DNA of 7,027 nt, from the NCBI GenBank assembly GCA_002779455.1, contig PEWM01000164.1:1-7027 (forward strand). Reading direction: 5' to 3'. Position numbers and translations under genes: made by a program. Numbering within the stretch: the stretch's first letter is position 1; each line of letters opens with the position of its first letter. Positions 1 to 6,272 of the stretch are shown one piece after another. A model generated the notes under the pieces. That model made no database searches, was not told the origin of the DNA, and was given only the letters and a program-made list of their open reading frames with translations. The stretch comes from Deltaproteobacteria bacterium CG07_land_8_20_14_0_80_60_11 (lineage in GTDB: Bacteria; Desulfobacterota; Desulfobaccia; Desulfobaccales; 0-14-0-80-60-11).

Positions 1-404
1 AGCCACCAGATGAACAGGGCCGCCAGGGGCAACGACAGGTACTTGCTCACCCCGAACAGTTCCATGCTGGCCGCCACCCCGGCAAATTCACTCATGATGT
101 TGCCCAGGTTTCCCAGGAGCAGGCCCACCATGGCGTAAAAGGTGATGCGGACGCCGAAACGCTCCCGGATCAGGTCCGCCAAACCCTTGCCGGTGACCGC
201 GCCCATGCGGGTACACATCTCCTGGATGACCACCAGGGCGACGATCATGGGGAGGAAGACCCACAGGATTTTATAACCGAGGATGGCGCCGGCCACGGAA
301 TACGTGGTAATGCCGCCGGCATCATTGTCGACGTTGGAGGTGATGATGCCGGGCCCCATAATCGCCAGGAAGAGGAAGAGCCGACGGAAAATTGGCGATT
401 TCAT
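1..404 (-). CDS. Nramp-family divalent metal (probably Mg2+) transporter, N-terminal part, cut by window edge
   Basis: Inner-membrane transporter of the Nramp (SLC11) family; only the first 134 codons are present. TM1 begins GPGIITSNVDNDAGG (residues 17-31), TM2 carries the family signature QEMCTRMGAVTGKGLADLIRERFG-like stretch (about 63-86), and TM3 includes NIMSEFAGVAA followed by LFGV, all in Nramp order and spacing. The canonical metal-binding DPGN of TM1 aligns with DAGG (D28 to G31), so the Asn ligand is replaced by Gly and an extra Asp lies at 26. The start ATG at 404 is 8 bases after the upstream stop; its Shine-Dalgarno AGGTGAGG overlaps the last codon and stop of that gene, which suggests translational coupling. 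The gene shares the upstream M-box riboswitch, so Mg2+ is the inferred substrate, as in Nramp-related magnesium transporters. Mn2+ or Fe2+ transport is the alternative. Family assignment is firm; the substrate is inferred. Confidence 0.93.
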   Translation of the reverse strand, partial: MKSPIFRRLFLFLAIMGPGIITSNVDNDAGGITTYSVAGAILGYKILWVFLPMIVALVVIQEMCTRMGAVTGKGLADLIRERFGVRITFYAMVGLLLGNLGNIMSEFAGVAASMELFGVSKYLSLPLAALFIWW

Positions 405-412
405 CTGCCGCC

Positions 413-1696
413 TCACCTCATGGCGCGTTTGCTGACAAATATATTGGCGAAGGTCTCTAAGCTGCTGCGGTCGGGAATGAGCATTTCCAGGACGTCATCC
501 ACGGTGATGATGCCCAACATCCGGCTCTCCTCGTCCACTACCGGGATGGCCAGGAGGCTGTATTTGTTCACGGCTTCGGCCACTTCCCTTTCATCGTCCT
601 GGGACTGGACGGAGATAAGCCGGGTCTGCATGATATCCTGGAGTTGAGCGTCGGGCTCCGCCATCAAGAGTTCCCGCAGGGAAATGACCCCGCATAAGCT
701 CTGGTCTTCCTTGATCAGGTAGAGGTAATAGATGGTCTCCGCCTCCGCCGCCAGCCGGCGCAATTGCGTGAAGGCCTCCGCCACGGTGATCTCCGGCGAC
801 AGGGCCAGGTATTCGGTGGTCATCAGGGCCCCGGCGGTGCCCTCTTCGTAAACCATCAACTCCCGCACTTCCTGGGCCTCTTCCGGTTCCATCAGGTTCA
901 GGAGTTCCACGGATTTTTCTTCCGGCAGTTCTGCCAGGAGGTCCGCGGCTTCGTCCGGGGGCATCTCTTCCAACAGGTCCGAAACCTGCTGACTATTCAT
1001 GTGCTCCAGGATCTCAATCTGGGTATCCAACTCTATTTCGGCGAAGGCCTCGGCCACCACCTCCACGTCCAGGTCTTCGATAAAATCGGCTCGTTTCTTG
1101 TAGTCCAGATCCTCGATGATCTCCGCCAGGTCAGCCGGGTGGAGTTGATCCAGGTATTGCTTCTCCTTGCTAAGCCTCAGACTGCCGGTCTTGTCTTCCG
1201 GATGTTGGATGAATTCCCACCAGACCAGGTGATTTTCCAGGCGGCGAAAGAGAAATTCCACCCCCAAACGCCGGGCCAGACCCCGCAAGCCGATATCCAC
1301 GGCGTTGAGGACGAGGTGCTTCTGATCCCGGCCCTGGAGCCAAAACAGCCGGATATCATTGACCCGAACGACTTTGGACCCCTTCAAGTCAATGATCTGC
1401 TTGTCCATGAGCCACTTGCCCATGTAGATTTCGTCGGGTTGGAGCGGCGCCAGGGTGGCTTCATTCAGTTCGTGCAGCAGGCCGATATGGTCGGCGTTGA
1501 TGTGGTCCACCTGGTCCACCGGTATATGCTCCTGGATGTCCCTGGCGTATTTGATCCCGGTCACCCGGGGGGTGTCACCTTCCCAGGAAATGGCCAGGTC
1601 CCGCAACTTACCCACCTGCCGGCCCTGGTGATCGTAAATGGGTTTCCCCCGGATCTGACTGAAAAAGAATTCCCCTAGTACCCGCAACTTTTCCAT
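413..1696 (-). CDS. Channel-less MgtE-type Mg2+ sensor: PRC-barrel, MgtE-N and tandem CBS domains
   Basis: A 427-residue soluble protein. Residues about 12-75 and 90-165 look like two PRC-barrel modules. Residues about 180-285 are the acidic helical MgtE N-domain (LHPADLAEIIEDL, EEMPPDEAADLLAELPEE). Residues about 285-410 are a CBS pair with MgtE-like wording (EGTAGALMTTEYLAL, YYLYLIKE, GVISLRELLMA, LLAIPVVDEE, GIITVDDVLEML). In true MgtE these domains bind Mg2+ and gate a transmembrane pore. Here the protein ends about 17 residues after CBS2 (RSSLETFANIFVSKRAMR), with no membrane segments. The start at 1696 is chosen over an in-frame ATG at 1726 because AAGGAGG lies 7-8 bases before it and the longer form would begin at the terminator's edge. 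It is the first gene after an M-box riboswitch and sits 8 bases before the Nramp gene. A Mg2+-responsive regulatory partner of that transporter is my inference. Confidence 0.93.
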   Translation of the reverse strand: MEKLRVLGEFFFSQIRGKPIYDHQGRQVGKLRDLAISWEGDTPRVTGIKYARDIQEHIPVDQVDHINADHIGLLHELNEATLAPLQPDEIYMGKWLMDKQIIDLKGSKVVRVNDIRLFWLQGRDQKHLVLNAVDIGLRGLARRLGVEFLFRRLENHLVWWEFIQHPEDKTGSLRLSKEKQYLDQLHPADLAEIIEDLDYKKRADFIEDLDVEVVAEAFAEIELDTQIEILEHMNSQQVSDLLEEMPPDEAADLLAELPEEKSVELLNLMEPEEAQEVRELMVYEEGTAGALMTTEYLALSPEITVAEAFTQLRRLAAEAETIYYLYLIKEDQSLCGVISLRELLMAEPDAQLQDIMQTRLISVQSQDDEREVAEAVNKYSLLAIPVVDEESRMLGIITVDDVLEMLIPDRSSLETFANIFVSKRAMR

Positions 1697-1712
1697 GCTT
1701 TCCCCTCCTTGG
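1697..1712 (-). promoter_or_regulatory. Ribosome binding site deciding the MgtE-N/CBS gene start
   Basis: On the minus strand AAGGAGG is followed by GGAAAGC and then ATG at 1696. This is a near-perfect Shine-Dalgarno at normal spacing and favours this start over the in-frame ATG at 1726. Confidence 0.85.
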
Positions 1713-1726
1713 AGGTGGCCCGGCAC

Positions 1727-1762
1727 AACAAAAGGGCCTTGCCACTCTGGTGGAAGGCCCTT
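1727..1762 (-). terminator. Riboswitch-controlled intrinsic terminator
   Basis: Minus strand: AAGGGCCTT pairs with AAGGCCCTT (9 bp), extended inward by CCAC/GTGG around a CAGA loop with one bulged C. It is followed by TTTTGTTG (the first two Ts belong to the stem). It lies between the M-box aptamer and the ribosome binding site of the first gene, the expected place for the expression platform. An alternative 8-bp antiterminator is visible: GGAAGGTC (1782-1789) can pair with GGCCTTCC (1752-1759), which is part of the terminator's 5' arm. The P1 strand TGAGG (1788-1792) overlaps this antiterminator by two bases. Mg2+-stabilised P1 should therefore free the terminator and shut the operon off. 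Confidence 0.9.
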
Positions 1763-1781
1763 GATAAGACGGTGCGCAATC

Positions 1782-1947
1782 GACCTTCCTCACTCGTGGA
1801 GCTTCGGCACTGCATAACGTAGAGTCGGTTTACTCAGCCACATTAAGTAAAACCTTAAGCCGGCAGTACCTGTTCGGCCCATTGGCGTCTCTCGACGTTT
1901 CTGGGCAGTGGCCTGTTTTTATGCAGGAGCCTCACCTAACTGAGGTA
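1782..1947 (-). promoter_or_regulatory. M-box (ykoK-leader) magnesium riboswitch aptamer
   Basis: On the minus strand the hallmark M-box blocks appear in order. GTTAGGTGAGGCTCCT is near 1925-1940, and CACTGCCCAGAAACGTC followed by GAGACGCCAATGGG is near 1877-1911. TTAAGGT is in the middle, and CAGTGCCGAAGCTCCACGAGTGAGG closes it near 1788-1812. The closing stem P1 is CCTCA (1941-1945) with TGAGG (1788-1792). The whole aptamer is about 165 nt, normal for the class. M-boxes bind several Mg2+ ions and turn off Mg2+ transporter genes when Mg2+ is plentiful. It is followed by a terminator and then the MgtE-N/CBS and Nramp genes, so it should raise expression of this operon in low Mg2+. Confidence 0.97.
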
Positions 1948-1952
1948 AATTA

Positions 1953-1981
1953 ACTGTATGCCAGGGTGAAAAATCTGTCAA
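1953..1981 (-). promoter_or_regulatory. Sigma70-type promoter of the magnesium operon
   Basis: Minus strand: a perfect -35 TTGACA (1976-1981), a 17-bp spacer and a -10 TACAGT (1953-1958, four of six consensus bases). The predicted transcription start is near 1946, almost exactly at the first base of the riboswitch P1 stem, which supports the call. Confidence 0.8.
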
Positions 1982-2111
1982 CCGGGGAATCCCTACTCCA
2001 GAAGCGGGGGGTTAAGCCGATTCCGGCTGCACCAACTTGCCTAATGGGGAGTATGCCGTCATAATATCCCGGCCCGGAGCCCCCGCGGGGCCGAGTGGCC
2101 GGCCGGCAGGT
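1982..2111. other. Intergenic stretch between divergent promoters
   Basis: No gene is visible here. The stretch is GC-rich with a short perfect palindrome CCCCGCGGGG at 2081-2090 and a small hairpin AGCC/GGCT around 2015-2028. No operator of a known regulator can be named. Confidence 0.5.
2037..2065 (+). promoter_or_regulatory. Possible distal promoter for the mechanosensitive channel gene
   Basis: TTGCCT (2037-2042), a 17-bp spacer and CATAAT (2060-2065, five of six -10 bases). It is weaker at -35 than the proximal candidate, and both could be used. Confidence 0.35.
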
Positions 2112-2139
2112 TTGAAATCGGGCCTTTTACCTATATACT
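2112..2139 (+). promoter_or_regulatory. Proximal sigma70-type promoter of the mechanosensitive channel gene
   Basis: TTGAAA (2112-2117, five of six) and TATACT (2134-2139, five of six) are separated by 16 bp. The predicted start near 2146 leaves a short leader containing the ribosome site AAGGAG at 2161-2166. Confidence 0.65.
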
Positions 2140-2171
2140 TAAAAGATGAGGAAGAAACCTAAGGAGTGCCC

Positions 2172-4772
2172 ATGTCACTGAAATATGCTCCTTACCGGCT
2201 CCTGGTGGTGGTGATCGTCGCGGGATTATTAGCTTTTCCCGGGTCGGTTCGGGCCCAGGCGGCGCCACCGGAGAAGCCGGAGCAAGGGATTGCCTCGCCC
2301 GAGACCCTGCCCCGGGGATTTGAGCAAAGTATTGTCCAGTTACAGGAGAACCTCAAGACGTGGCAATCCCGGGTCCCGGTCGCCGAGGCCGACCTGGCCC
2401 AGACCCAAAAAGAGCTGGACAACCTCCAGGTTGCCGTGGCCGCCGCGAAAGCCACCATGGCCCTGCAAAGGCTCCCGCTGCTCCAGGTGCAGGAACTCCT
2501 GGCCTTATATGCCGACAGGGAAAAGGCGCTCAAAGGAAAACTCAAGGACCTGAGCCAGGAAATCGATGAACTCAAGAATAACCAGCAAGGATACGTTGAA
2601 TCGCAAAATACCCTGAGAGTCCAGCTCAACATAATCCAGGGCAAGGACCCCGCCGCGGTGACCCCGGGACTGCAACAAGCCTTTTTGACTTATTTAAACC
2701 TGGGGGGGGACCGGGACCGCCTGCTGACCCGGGTGCTGGCCCAACTGGAACGACGGCGCCGGCTTCTGGAACAGGAGCAGGAGTTGCTCGCCGGCTTGAC
2801 ACCGCAGTTGCAGCAACTGGAGGCCGACTGGAAGGGCCAGCTCCTGAAGCGGCCGGCGGCCGCGGTTCCTTTCCGGAAGCAGGTTGTCCAGGTCTGGAAG
2901 AGCCTGGCCGTCATCCCCCAGCGGGGCTGGGACTGGCTCAATGGCGTGGTGGCCTCAGGCCGCCTGAGCGCCTTTATTTGGGGGCGCCTGGCCCCTATTT
3001 TCGGCCTGCTCAGTATCATCATGCTGTTGGGGTGGAGCACCCGGCGGCTCAATGACCTGGTGACCCGGCGCTTCCTAACCTGGAGGGCGCGGGCTGCCGA
3101 TATTCACCTGTTGCCCCTGTATGTCCTGGGGCGCGGCCTGATAGCCAATCTGTTTGGGCTGGGCCTGATTTTATGGCTGGGGCTGTTCTTTTGGACCTTT
3201 GACTTGATAGGCTCTGACCCGGCCCAGTTAATTCTTTTGGCTCTGGTCACGCTCTGGACTCTGCATCTGGCTATCCAGTGGGTTCAGGGGTTTTTTGCCG
3301 GCCAGACGACGGGGGGAGTGCTGGCCCTGGATCGAGACGCCGCCAGGTTTTACCGGCGCTCCCTGAAACTTTTCCTGGTGTACCTCGGCCTGGGTATGTT
3401 GGGTCTCAAGAGCGCCGGCCGGCTCGATTTTCCCGAATCCAGCCGTTTGTTCGTGGAACACTTTTTCCTGATCGGTATCCTGGTCTGGGGCTTCTGGCTC
3501 TTGCGCCGCCCCTACCTGCCCCGGCTCTGGCCGCAGGTGTCGGCCCCCACCTGGCTGCACCAGCCGGTGGTGGGCCTGTTTTTGCGGGGACTGCTGCTTT
3601 TCCTGCTGGTGGTCATCATCCTGGCTGACCTTTTGGGATTCCAGAACCTGTCCATGTACCTGGCCCAGGCGGCCGTCTGGACCCTGCTGGCCGTGGTGAT
3701 CCTGTGGTTCCTGTGGCTGATGGGGGAGACCATCATCCGCCACCTCCTGCATCCGGAAGCCGGCCGGGCCACGCATTTCTTTCCGGAAAGGGCCGAGCTG
3801 ATCCACAGGATCTATGTCTTCAGCCGCTGGGCCTTATCCCTCGTCCTGGGGACGGCGGTGGTTCTGTGGTCCCTCAACTCCTGGGGGATCACCCCGCACC
3901 AGGTGGTCTGGGCCTTTCGGTGGACGACCTGGGGACCCGCCCTGGGACCGGTGAAGCTGACCACCCTGAACGTCGGGGGCGCCATCCTGGCGATTTATTT
4001 GGGGTTCGTCCTGTCCCGGCTGGTGCGTGGGCTGATGCTCATGCGCATCTTCCCCCGCACCGCCCTGGACACCGGGGTGCAGTACACCATCGCCACCACC
4101 GTGCATTACGTCATCCTGATCCTGGCAGGGTTGATCGCCCTGAATATCCTGGGATTTCCGTTGACCAACCTGGCCCTGGTGGCCGGGGCCCTGGGAGTGG
4201 GGATCGGCTTCGGCCTCCAGAACATCGTCAACAATTTCTTAAGCGGCCTCATTCTCCTGTTCGAGAGACCCATCAAGGTGGGGGATATGCTGGTGATCGA
4301 CGGCCAGTGGGGGACGGTGAAGGAGATTCGGGTGAGGAGCACCATCTTCGAGACCTTCGACCGGTGTGTCCTGATTATCCCCAATTCGGAACTGGTATCC
4401 AACAAGGTCGCCAACTGGACCCATTATGGGACAGGCATTAACCGCCTTACCCTGAAGGTGGGGGTCGCCTACGGTTCGGACGTGCGCCAGGTGACGCAGT
4501 TGATCACCGAGGTTTGCCAGGCCAACCCCCGGGTGGTGGCAGTGCCGCCGCCCCAGATCTTTTTCGAGGCCTACGGCGACAGCTCCCTGAACTTCACCGT
4601 CTGGGTGCACCTGAGGATCCCCAGCGATCGCACCCCCGCCACCCATGAGCTGAACAGCGCCATCTTGGAGGCCTTTAACGCCAACGGCATTGAAATCCCC
4701 TTCCCCCAGCGGGACCTCCACCTCAAGGAGTGGCCGGAGGCGCCGTCGCAGCCGGGAGAAGGTCAGGGGTGA
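2172..4772 (+). CDS. MscK/KefA-like large mechanosensitive channel (MscS superfamily)
   Basis: An 866-residue inner-membrane channel expected to open under membrane tension and release ions and solutes during osmotic downshock. Residues 1-28 form a signal peptide ending SVRA. About 45-225 is a Gln/Glu/Leu-rich periplasmic coiled coil. About eleven hydrophobic segments follow from residue 265 to 695. The MscS core is clear: pore helix GALGVGIGFGLQN then NNFLSGLILLFERP (about 672-700), beta domain KVGDMLVIDGQWGTVKEI (702-719) and C-terminal vestibule with IIPNSELVSNKVANW, LKVGVAYGSD and a PFPQRDLHL end. The pore wording is closer to MscK than to small MscS. It is shorter than MscK (about 1,120 residues) because the periplasmic part is smaller. 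ATG at 2172 is preferred to an in-frame GTG at 2166, because AAGGAG (2161-2166) sits 5 bases before the ATG and overlaps the GTG. No partner genes adjoin it. I cannot tell whether it is K+-regulated like MscK. Confidence 0.93.
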   Translation: MSLKYAPYRLLVVVIVAGLLAFPGSVRAQAAPPEKPEQGIASPETLPRGFEQSIVQLQENLKTWQSRVPVAEADLAQTQKELDNLQVAVAAAKATMALQRLPLLQVQELLALYADREKALKGKLKDLSQEIDELKNNQQGYVESQNTLRVQLNIIQGKDPAAVTPGLQQAFLTYLNLGGDRDRLLTRVLAQLERRRRLLEQEQELLAGLTPQLQQLEADWKGQLLKRPAAAVPFRKQVVQVWKSLAVIPQRGWDWLNGVVASGRLSAFIWGRLAPIFGLLSIIMLLGWSTRRLNDLVTRRFLTWRARAADIHLLPLYVLGRGLIANLFGLGLILWLGLFFWTFDLIGSDPAQLILLALVTLWTLHLAIQWVQGFFAGQTTGGVLALDRDAARFYRRSLKLFLVYLGLGMLGLKSAGRLDFPESSRLFVEHFFLIGILVWGFWLLRRPYLPRLWPQVSAPTWLHQPVVGLFLRGLLLFLLVVIILADLLGFQNLSMYLAQAAVWTLLAVVILWFLWLMGETIIRHLLHPEAGRATHFFPERAELIHRIYVFSRWALSLVLGTAVVLWSLNSWGITPHQVVWAFRWTTWGPALGPVKLTTLNVGGAILAIYLGFVLSRLVRGLMLMRIFPRTALDTGVQYTIATTVHYVILILAGLIALNILGFPLTNLALVAGALGVGIGFGLQNIVNNFLSGLILLFERPIKVGDMLVIDGQWGTVKEIRVRSTIFETFDRCVLIIPNSELVSNKVANWTHYGTGINRLTLKVGVAYGSDVRQVTQLITEVCQANPRVVAVPPPQIFFEAYGDSSLNFTVWVHLRIPSDRTPATHELNSAILEAFNANGIEIPFPQRDLHLKEWPEAPSQPGEGQG

Positions 4773-4980
4773 AAGGAGCGTTCAGGGCAGTCGCCCATGA
4801 GCCTCCGGCTCTCTCAAAATAATGAAAAGGCCGGTAGCACAGGCTTTCCAGCCTGTGCCGGGACACCCGAGGGCGGGTGTCCTACACAAGCTTTAAGGAA
4901 CTTTTCTAAGCAGGGGAGGGGTCACCTCCCGCGAGCGGCCGGCGGCGGGTTAAAGGCGGCCGGCCGGATGCGAGACCGAC
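4773..4980. other. Intergenic region between convergent channel and transglycosylase genes
   Basis: Two convergent genes end here. Besides the hairpin repeat at 4815-4914, it holds a GC-only inverted repeat, CGGCCGGC (4936-4943) with GCCGGCCG (4959-4966), which lacks a T-tract. A small GAGCC/GGCTC hairpin lies near 4799-4811. No convincing classical terminator is seen for the channel gene. The apparent reading frame with ATG at 4798 is largely repeat sequence and is not called. Confidence 0.5.
4815..4914 (-). repeat. Hairpin-rich MITE/REP-like repeat, copy A
   Basis: Read on the minus strand it starts CCTGCTTAGAAAAGTTCC and TTAAA. Next come a hairpin GGACACCC/GGGTGTCC (arms 4861-4868 and 4875-4882) and a perfect 9-bp hairpin GCACAGGCT/AGCCTGTGC with a 4-base loop (4837-4858). 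It ends CTAC, five bases, then TTTTCATTATTTTG. Both ends match copy B at 6037-6152. The U-rich tail after the second hairpin could help end the transglycosylase transcript, although it starts about 8 bases after the stem. Confidence 0.8.
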
Positions 4981-5838
4981 CTAATCGGTTGCGGCGTCTT
5001 TGGATTTGACCTTATAAGACCTGACCTCAATGATTTTGGGCCGGGGGCGGCGGGGGGGGGCAGGAGATTTCTCCGCCTGCAGGTCTTCTGGCTTGGCATC
5101 CTTTGGGCGTGATTTGGCGGCTTTCCCCGGGGTAGGGGAGGACGCCTGGGCATCGCCCGGGGCAGGGTTTTTCATCTGGCTGGGGCCGGCATAGGTCCCC
5201 ATGACGTTGTTGACAAAGACCTTGGTCTCCTGGTAAGGCGGAATGGCGCCGCACCTGGCCACGCTTTCCGGACCGGCGTTGTAAGCGGCCACCGCCAGGG
5301 GCACATTGTGCTGAAACCGGTCCAGGCAACTCCGCAGATATCCCACCCCCCCGGCGATGTTCTGCTCCGGGTCCAGGGGGTTCTTCACCCCCATGAGCGC
5401 GGCGGTGCCCGGCATGAGCTGCATCAACCCCTGGGCGCCCTTGGGAGACACGGCCGTGGAATTGAAGCCCGATTCGTGGCGCATCACGGCCCGCACCAGG
5501 GTCGGGTCAACCCCGTAGATCTGGGCATACTTGCGGATCAAGGCCTCAAGCTGGGGATCCTTGAGGCTTAAAGTTCCCCTAAAAGGAGTCTGGACGGTGC
5601 GCCCATAAACCTGGGGCCAGACCCGGGTCTTCTTGTTGAAAATATAGACCTGCACTTCCTGTCCCAGGAGCTCGTAGAGGGTATCGTCCGAGCCCGGGTT
5701 TTTCTTGGCTGCCTTGGAGCCGGGGTTTTCTATGACCAGGCTGCCGTCCCGGGACAGGATCTTGGGGGCGGCCAGGGATGACCCCGCCAGGGCGGCCTGC
5801 ATCAAAATCACGGCCAGGATAAATAAAATTCTCCTCAT
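4981..5838 (-). CDS. Secreted family-1 (Slt-type) lytic transglycosylase
   Basis: A 285-residue periplasmic enzyme predicted to cleave the MurNAc-GlcNAc bond of peptidoglycan, forming 1,6-anhydro ends. Residues 1-24 are a signal peptide (MRRILFILAVILM, AGSSLAA). About 25-90 is a small N-terminal region of unclear function, faintly like DUF4124. The Slt domain spans about 93-215: HESGFN with catalytic Glu122, SPKGAQGLMQLMPGTA (131-146), NIAGGVGYL (160-168), LAVAAYNAGPESV (181-193) and PPYQETKVFV. Residues about 216-285 are a Pro/Ala/Lys-rich basic tail that may bind the wall. ATG at 5838 is chosen because it begins a proper signal peptide. An in-frame GTG at 5895 would add 19 residues, lacks a ribosome site and lies upstream of the likely promoter. 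No clear Shine-Dalgarno precedes 5838 either. A run of nine C within the tail is a possible slippage point. The gene is flanked by inverted copies of one repeat. Confidence 0.93.
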   Translation of the reverse strand: MRRILFILAVILMQAALAGSSLAAPKILSRDGSLVIENPGSKAAKKNPGSDDTLYELLGQEVQVYIFNKKTRVWPQVYGRTVQTPFRGTLSLKDPQLEALIRKYAQIYGVDPTLVRAVMRHESGFNSTAVSPKGAQGLMQLMPGTAALMGVKNPLDPEQNIAGGVGYLRSCLDRFQHNVPLAVAAYNAGPESVARCGAIPPYQETKVFVNNVMGTYAGPSQMKNPAPGDAQASSPTPGKAAKSRPKDAKPEDLQAEKSPAPPRRPRPKIIEVRSYKVKSKDAATD

Positions 5839-5845
5839 AACTTTA

Positions 5846-5876
5846 ATTTTATTCAATATTGGCGCGATTTTGTCAA
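5846..5876 (-). promoter_or_regulatory. Candidate promoter of the lytic transglycosylase gene
   Basis: Minus strand: a perfect TTGACA (5871-5876) with either AATAAA (5848-5853, 17-bp spacer) or TAAAAT (5846-5851, 19-bp spacer) as -10. The start would fall near 5838-5842, practically at the ATG, implying a very short or absent leader. Confidence 0.55.
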
Positions 5877-6036
5877 GAACAAATTGGGCCGACACTTAAT
5901 TTTTTCTCGGCCAGACCTGAGTCTTATTGTCGAATCCAAGAACATTTTTGCACTATTGCGCCGTTGTCCCAGCCGGCCCCCCGGAGATTGGCGACCCACC
6001 GTGGCCTCGCCTCCCCGGCCCCACCGCCTCGGAAGC

Positions 6037-6152
6037 CCTGCTCTGAAAAGTTCTTTAAATTGGTGGCACAGGCGTCCCGCCTGTGCTTGCGTAGGGTGCG
6101 CACTGCCCCCCCTGGCGGGCAATGCCCGCCCTACATATCTTTTCATAATTTG
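6037..6152 (+). repeat. Hairpin-rich MITE/REP-like repeat, copy B
   Basis: It starts CCTGCTCTGAAAAGTTC then TTTAAA, matching the head of copy A at 20 of 23 positions. It then has a perfect 9-bp hairpin GCACAGGCG/CGCCTGTGC (6066-6086), a GTAGGG...CCCTAC outer stem (6091-6134) enclosing GGCGGGC/GCCCGCC (6114-6130), and a tail CTACATATCTTTTCATAATTTG like that of copy A. Subterminal TGAAAAG at the head and CTTTTCA at the tail form a short imperfect inverted repeat, as in MITE-like elements. It is inverted relative to copy A, and both heads face the transglycosylase gene. Confidence 0.8.
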
Positions 6153-6272
6153 CGGGTGGGCCAAAGGCCCATGAATGATTGTTTGAAAAATTTTTGCGTG
6201 AGCTTTTTGTAACCAGAAACCATCATTATTAATAATTTTTCAAAATAAATTAACCGCCTTTATAAAGATTAT

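Noticed and set aside
764..1678. Long plus-strand open frame opposite the MgtE-N/CBS gene
   Set aside because: It is exactly antisense to a protein with clear domains, its translation has no recognisable motifs, and no ribosome site precedes it. Long antisense frames are common in GC-rich genes.
1697..1726. Longer start (ATG 1726) for the MgtE-N/CBS protein
   Set aside because: It would begin beside the terminator stem and contain the Shine-Dalgarno of the better start at 1696.
3704..4441. 245-codon plus-strand frame inside the channel gene
   Set aside because: Shadow frame of the MscS core coding region; the translation is rich in Pro, Gly and Arg with no family resemblance.
4830..4890. 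Two adjacent hairpins considered as a CRISPR repeat or tRNA-like structure
   Set aside because: The hairpins are not regularly spaced identical repeats, and no cloverleaf or anticodon arm can be drawn.
4936..4966. GC-rich inverted repeat as terminator of the transglycosylase gene
   Set aside because: The 8-bp stem has a long loop and no following T-tract on either strand.
4797..5009. 70-codon plus-strand frame after the channel gene
   Set aside because: It consists largely of repeat copy A and GC-only sequence and overlaps the 3' end of the transglycosylase gene; no usable ribosome site is near its ATG.
5853..6212. Short frames on both strands across repeat copy B
   Set aside because: Their translations are mostly the repeat read as protein (for example QASRLC, QAGRLCHQ), without ribosome sites or domains.
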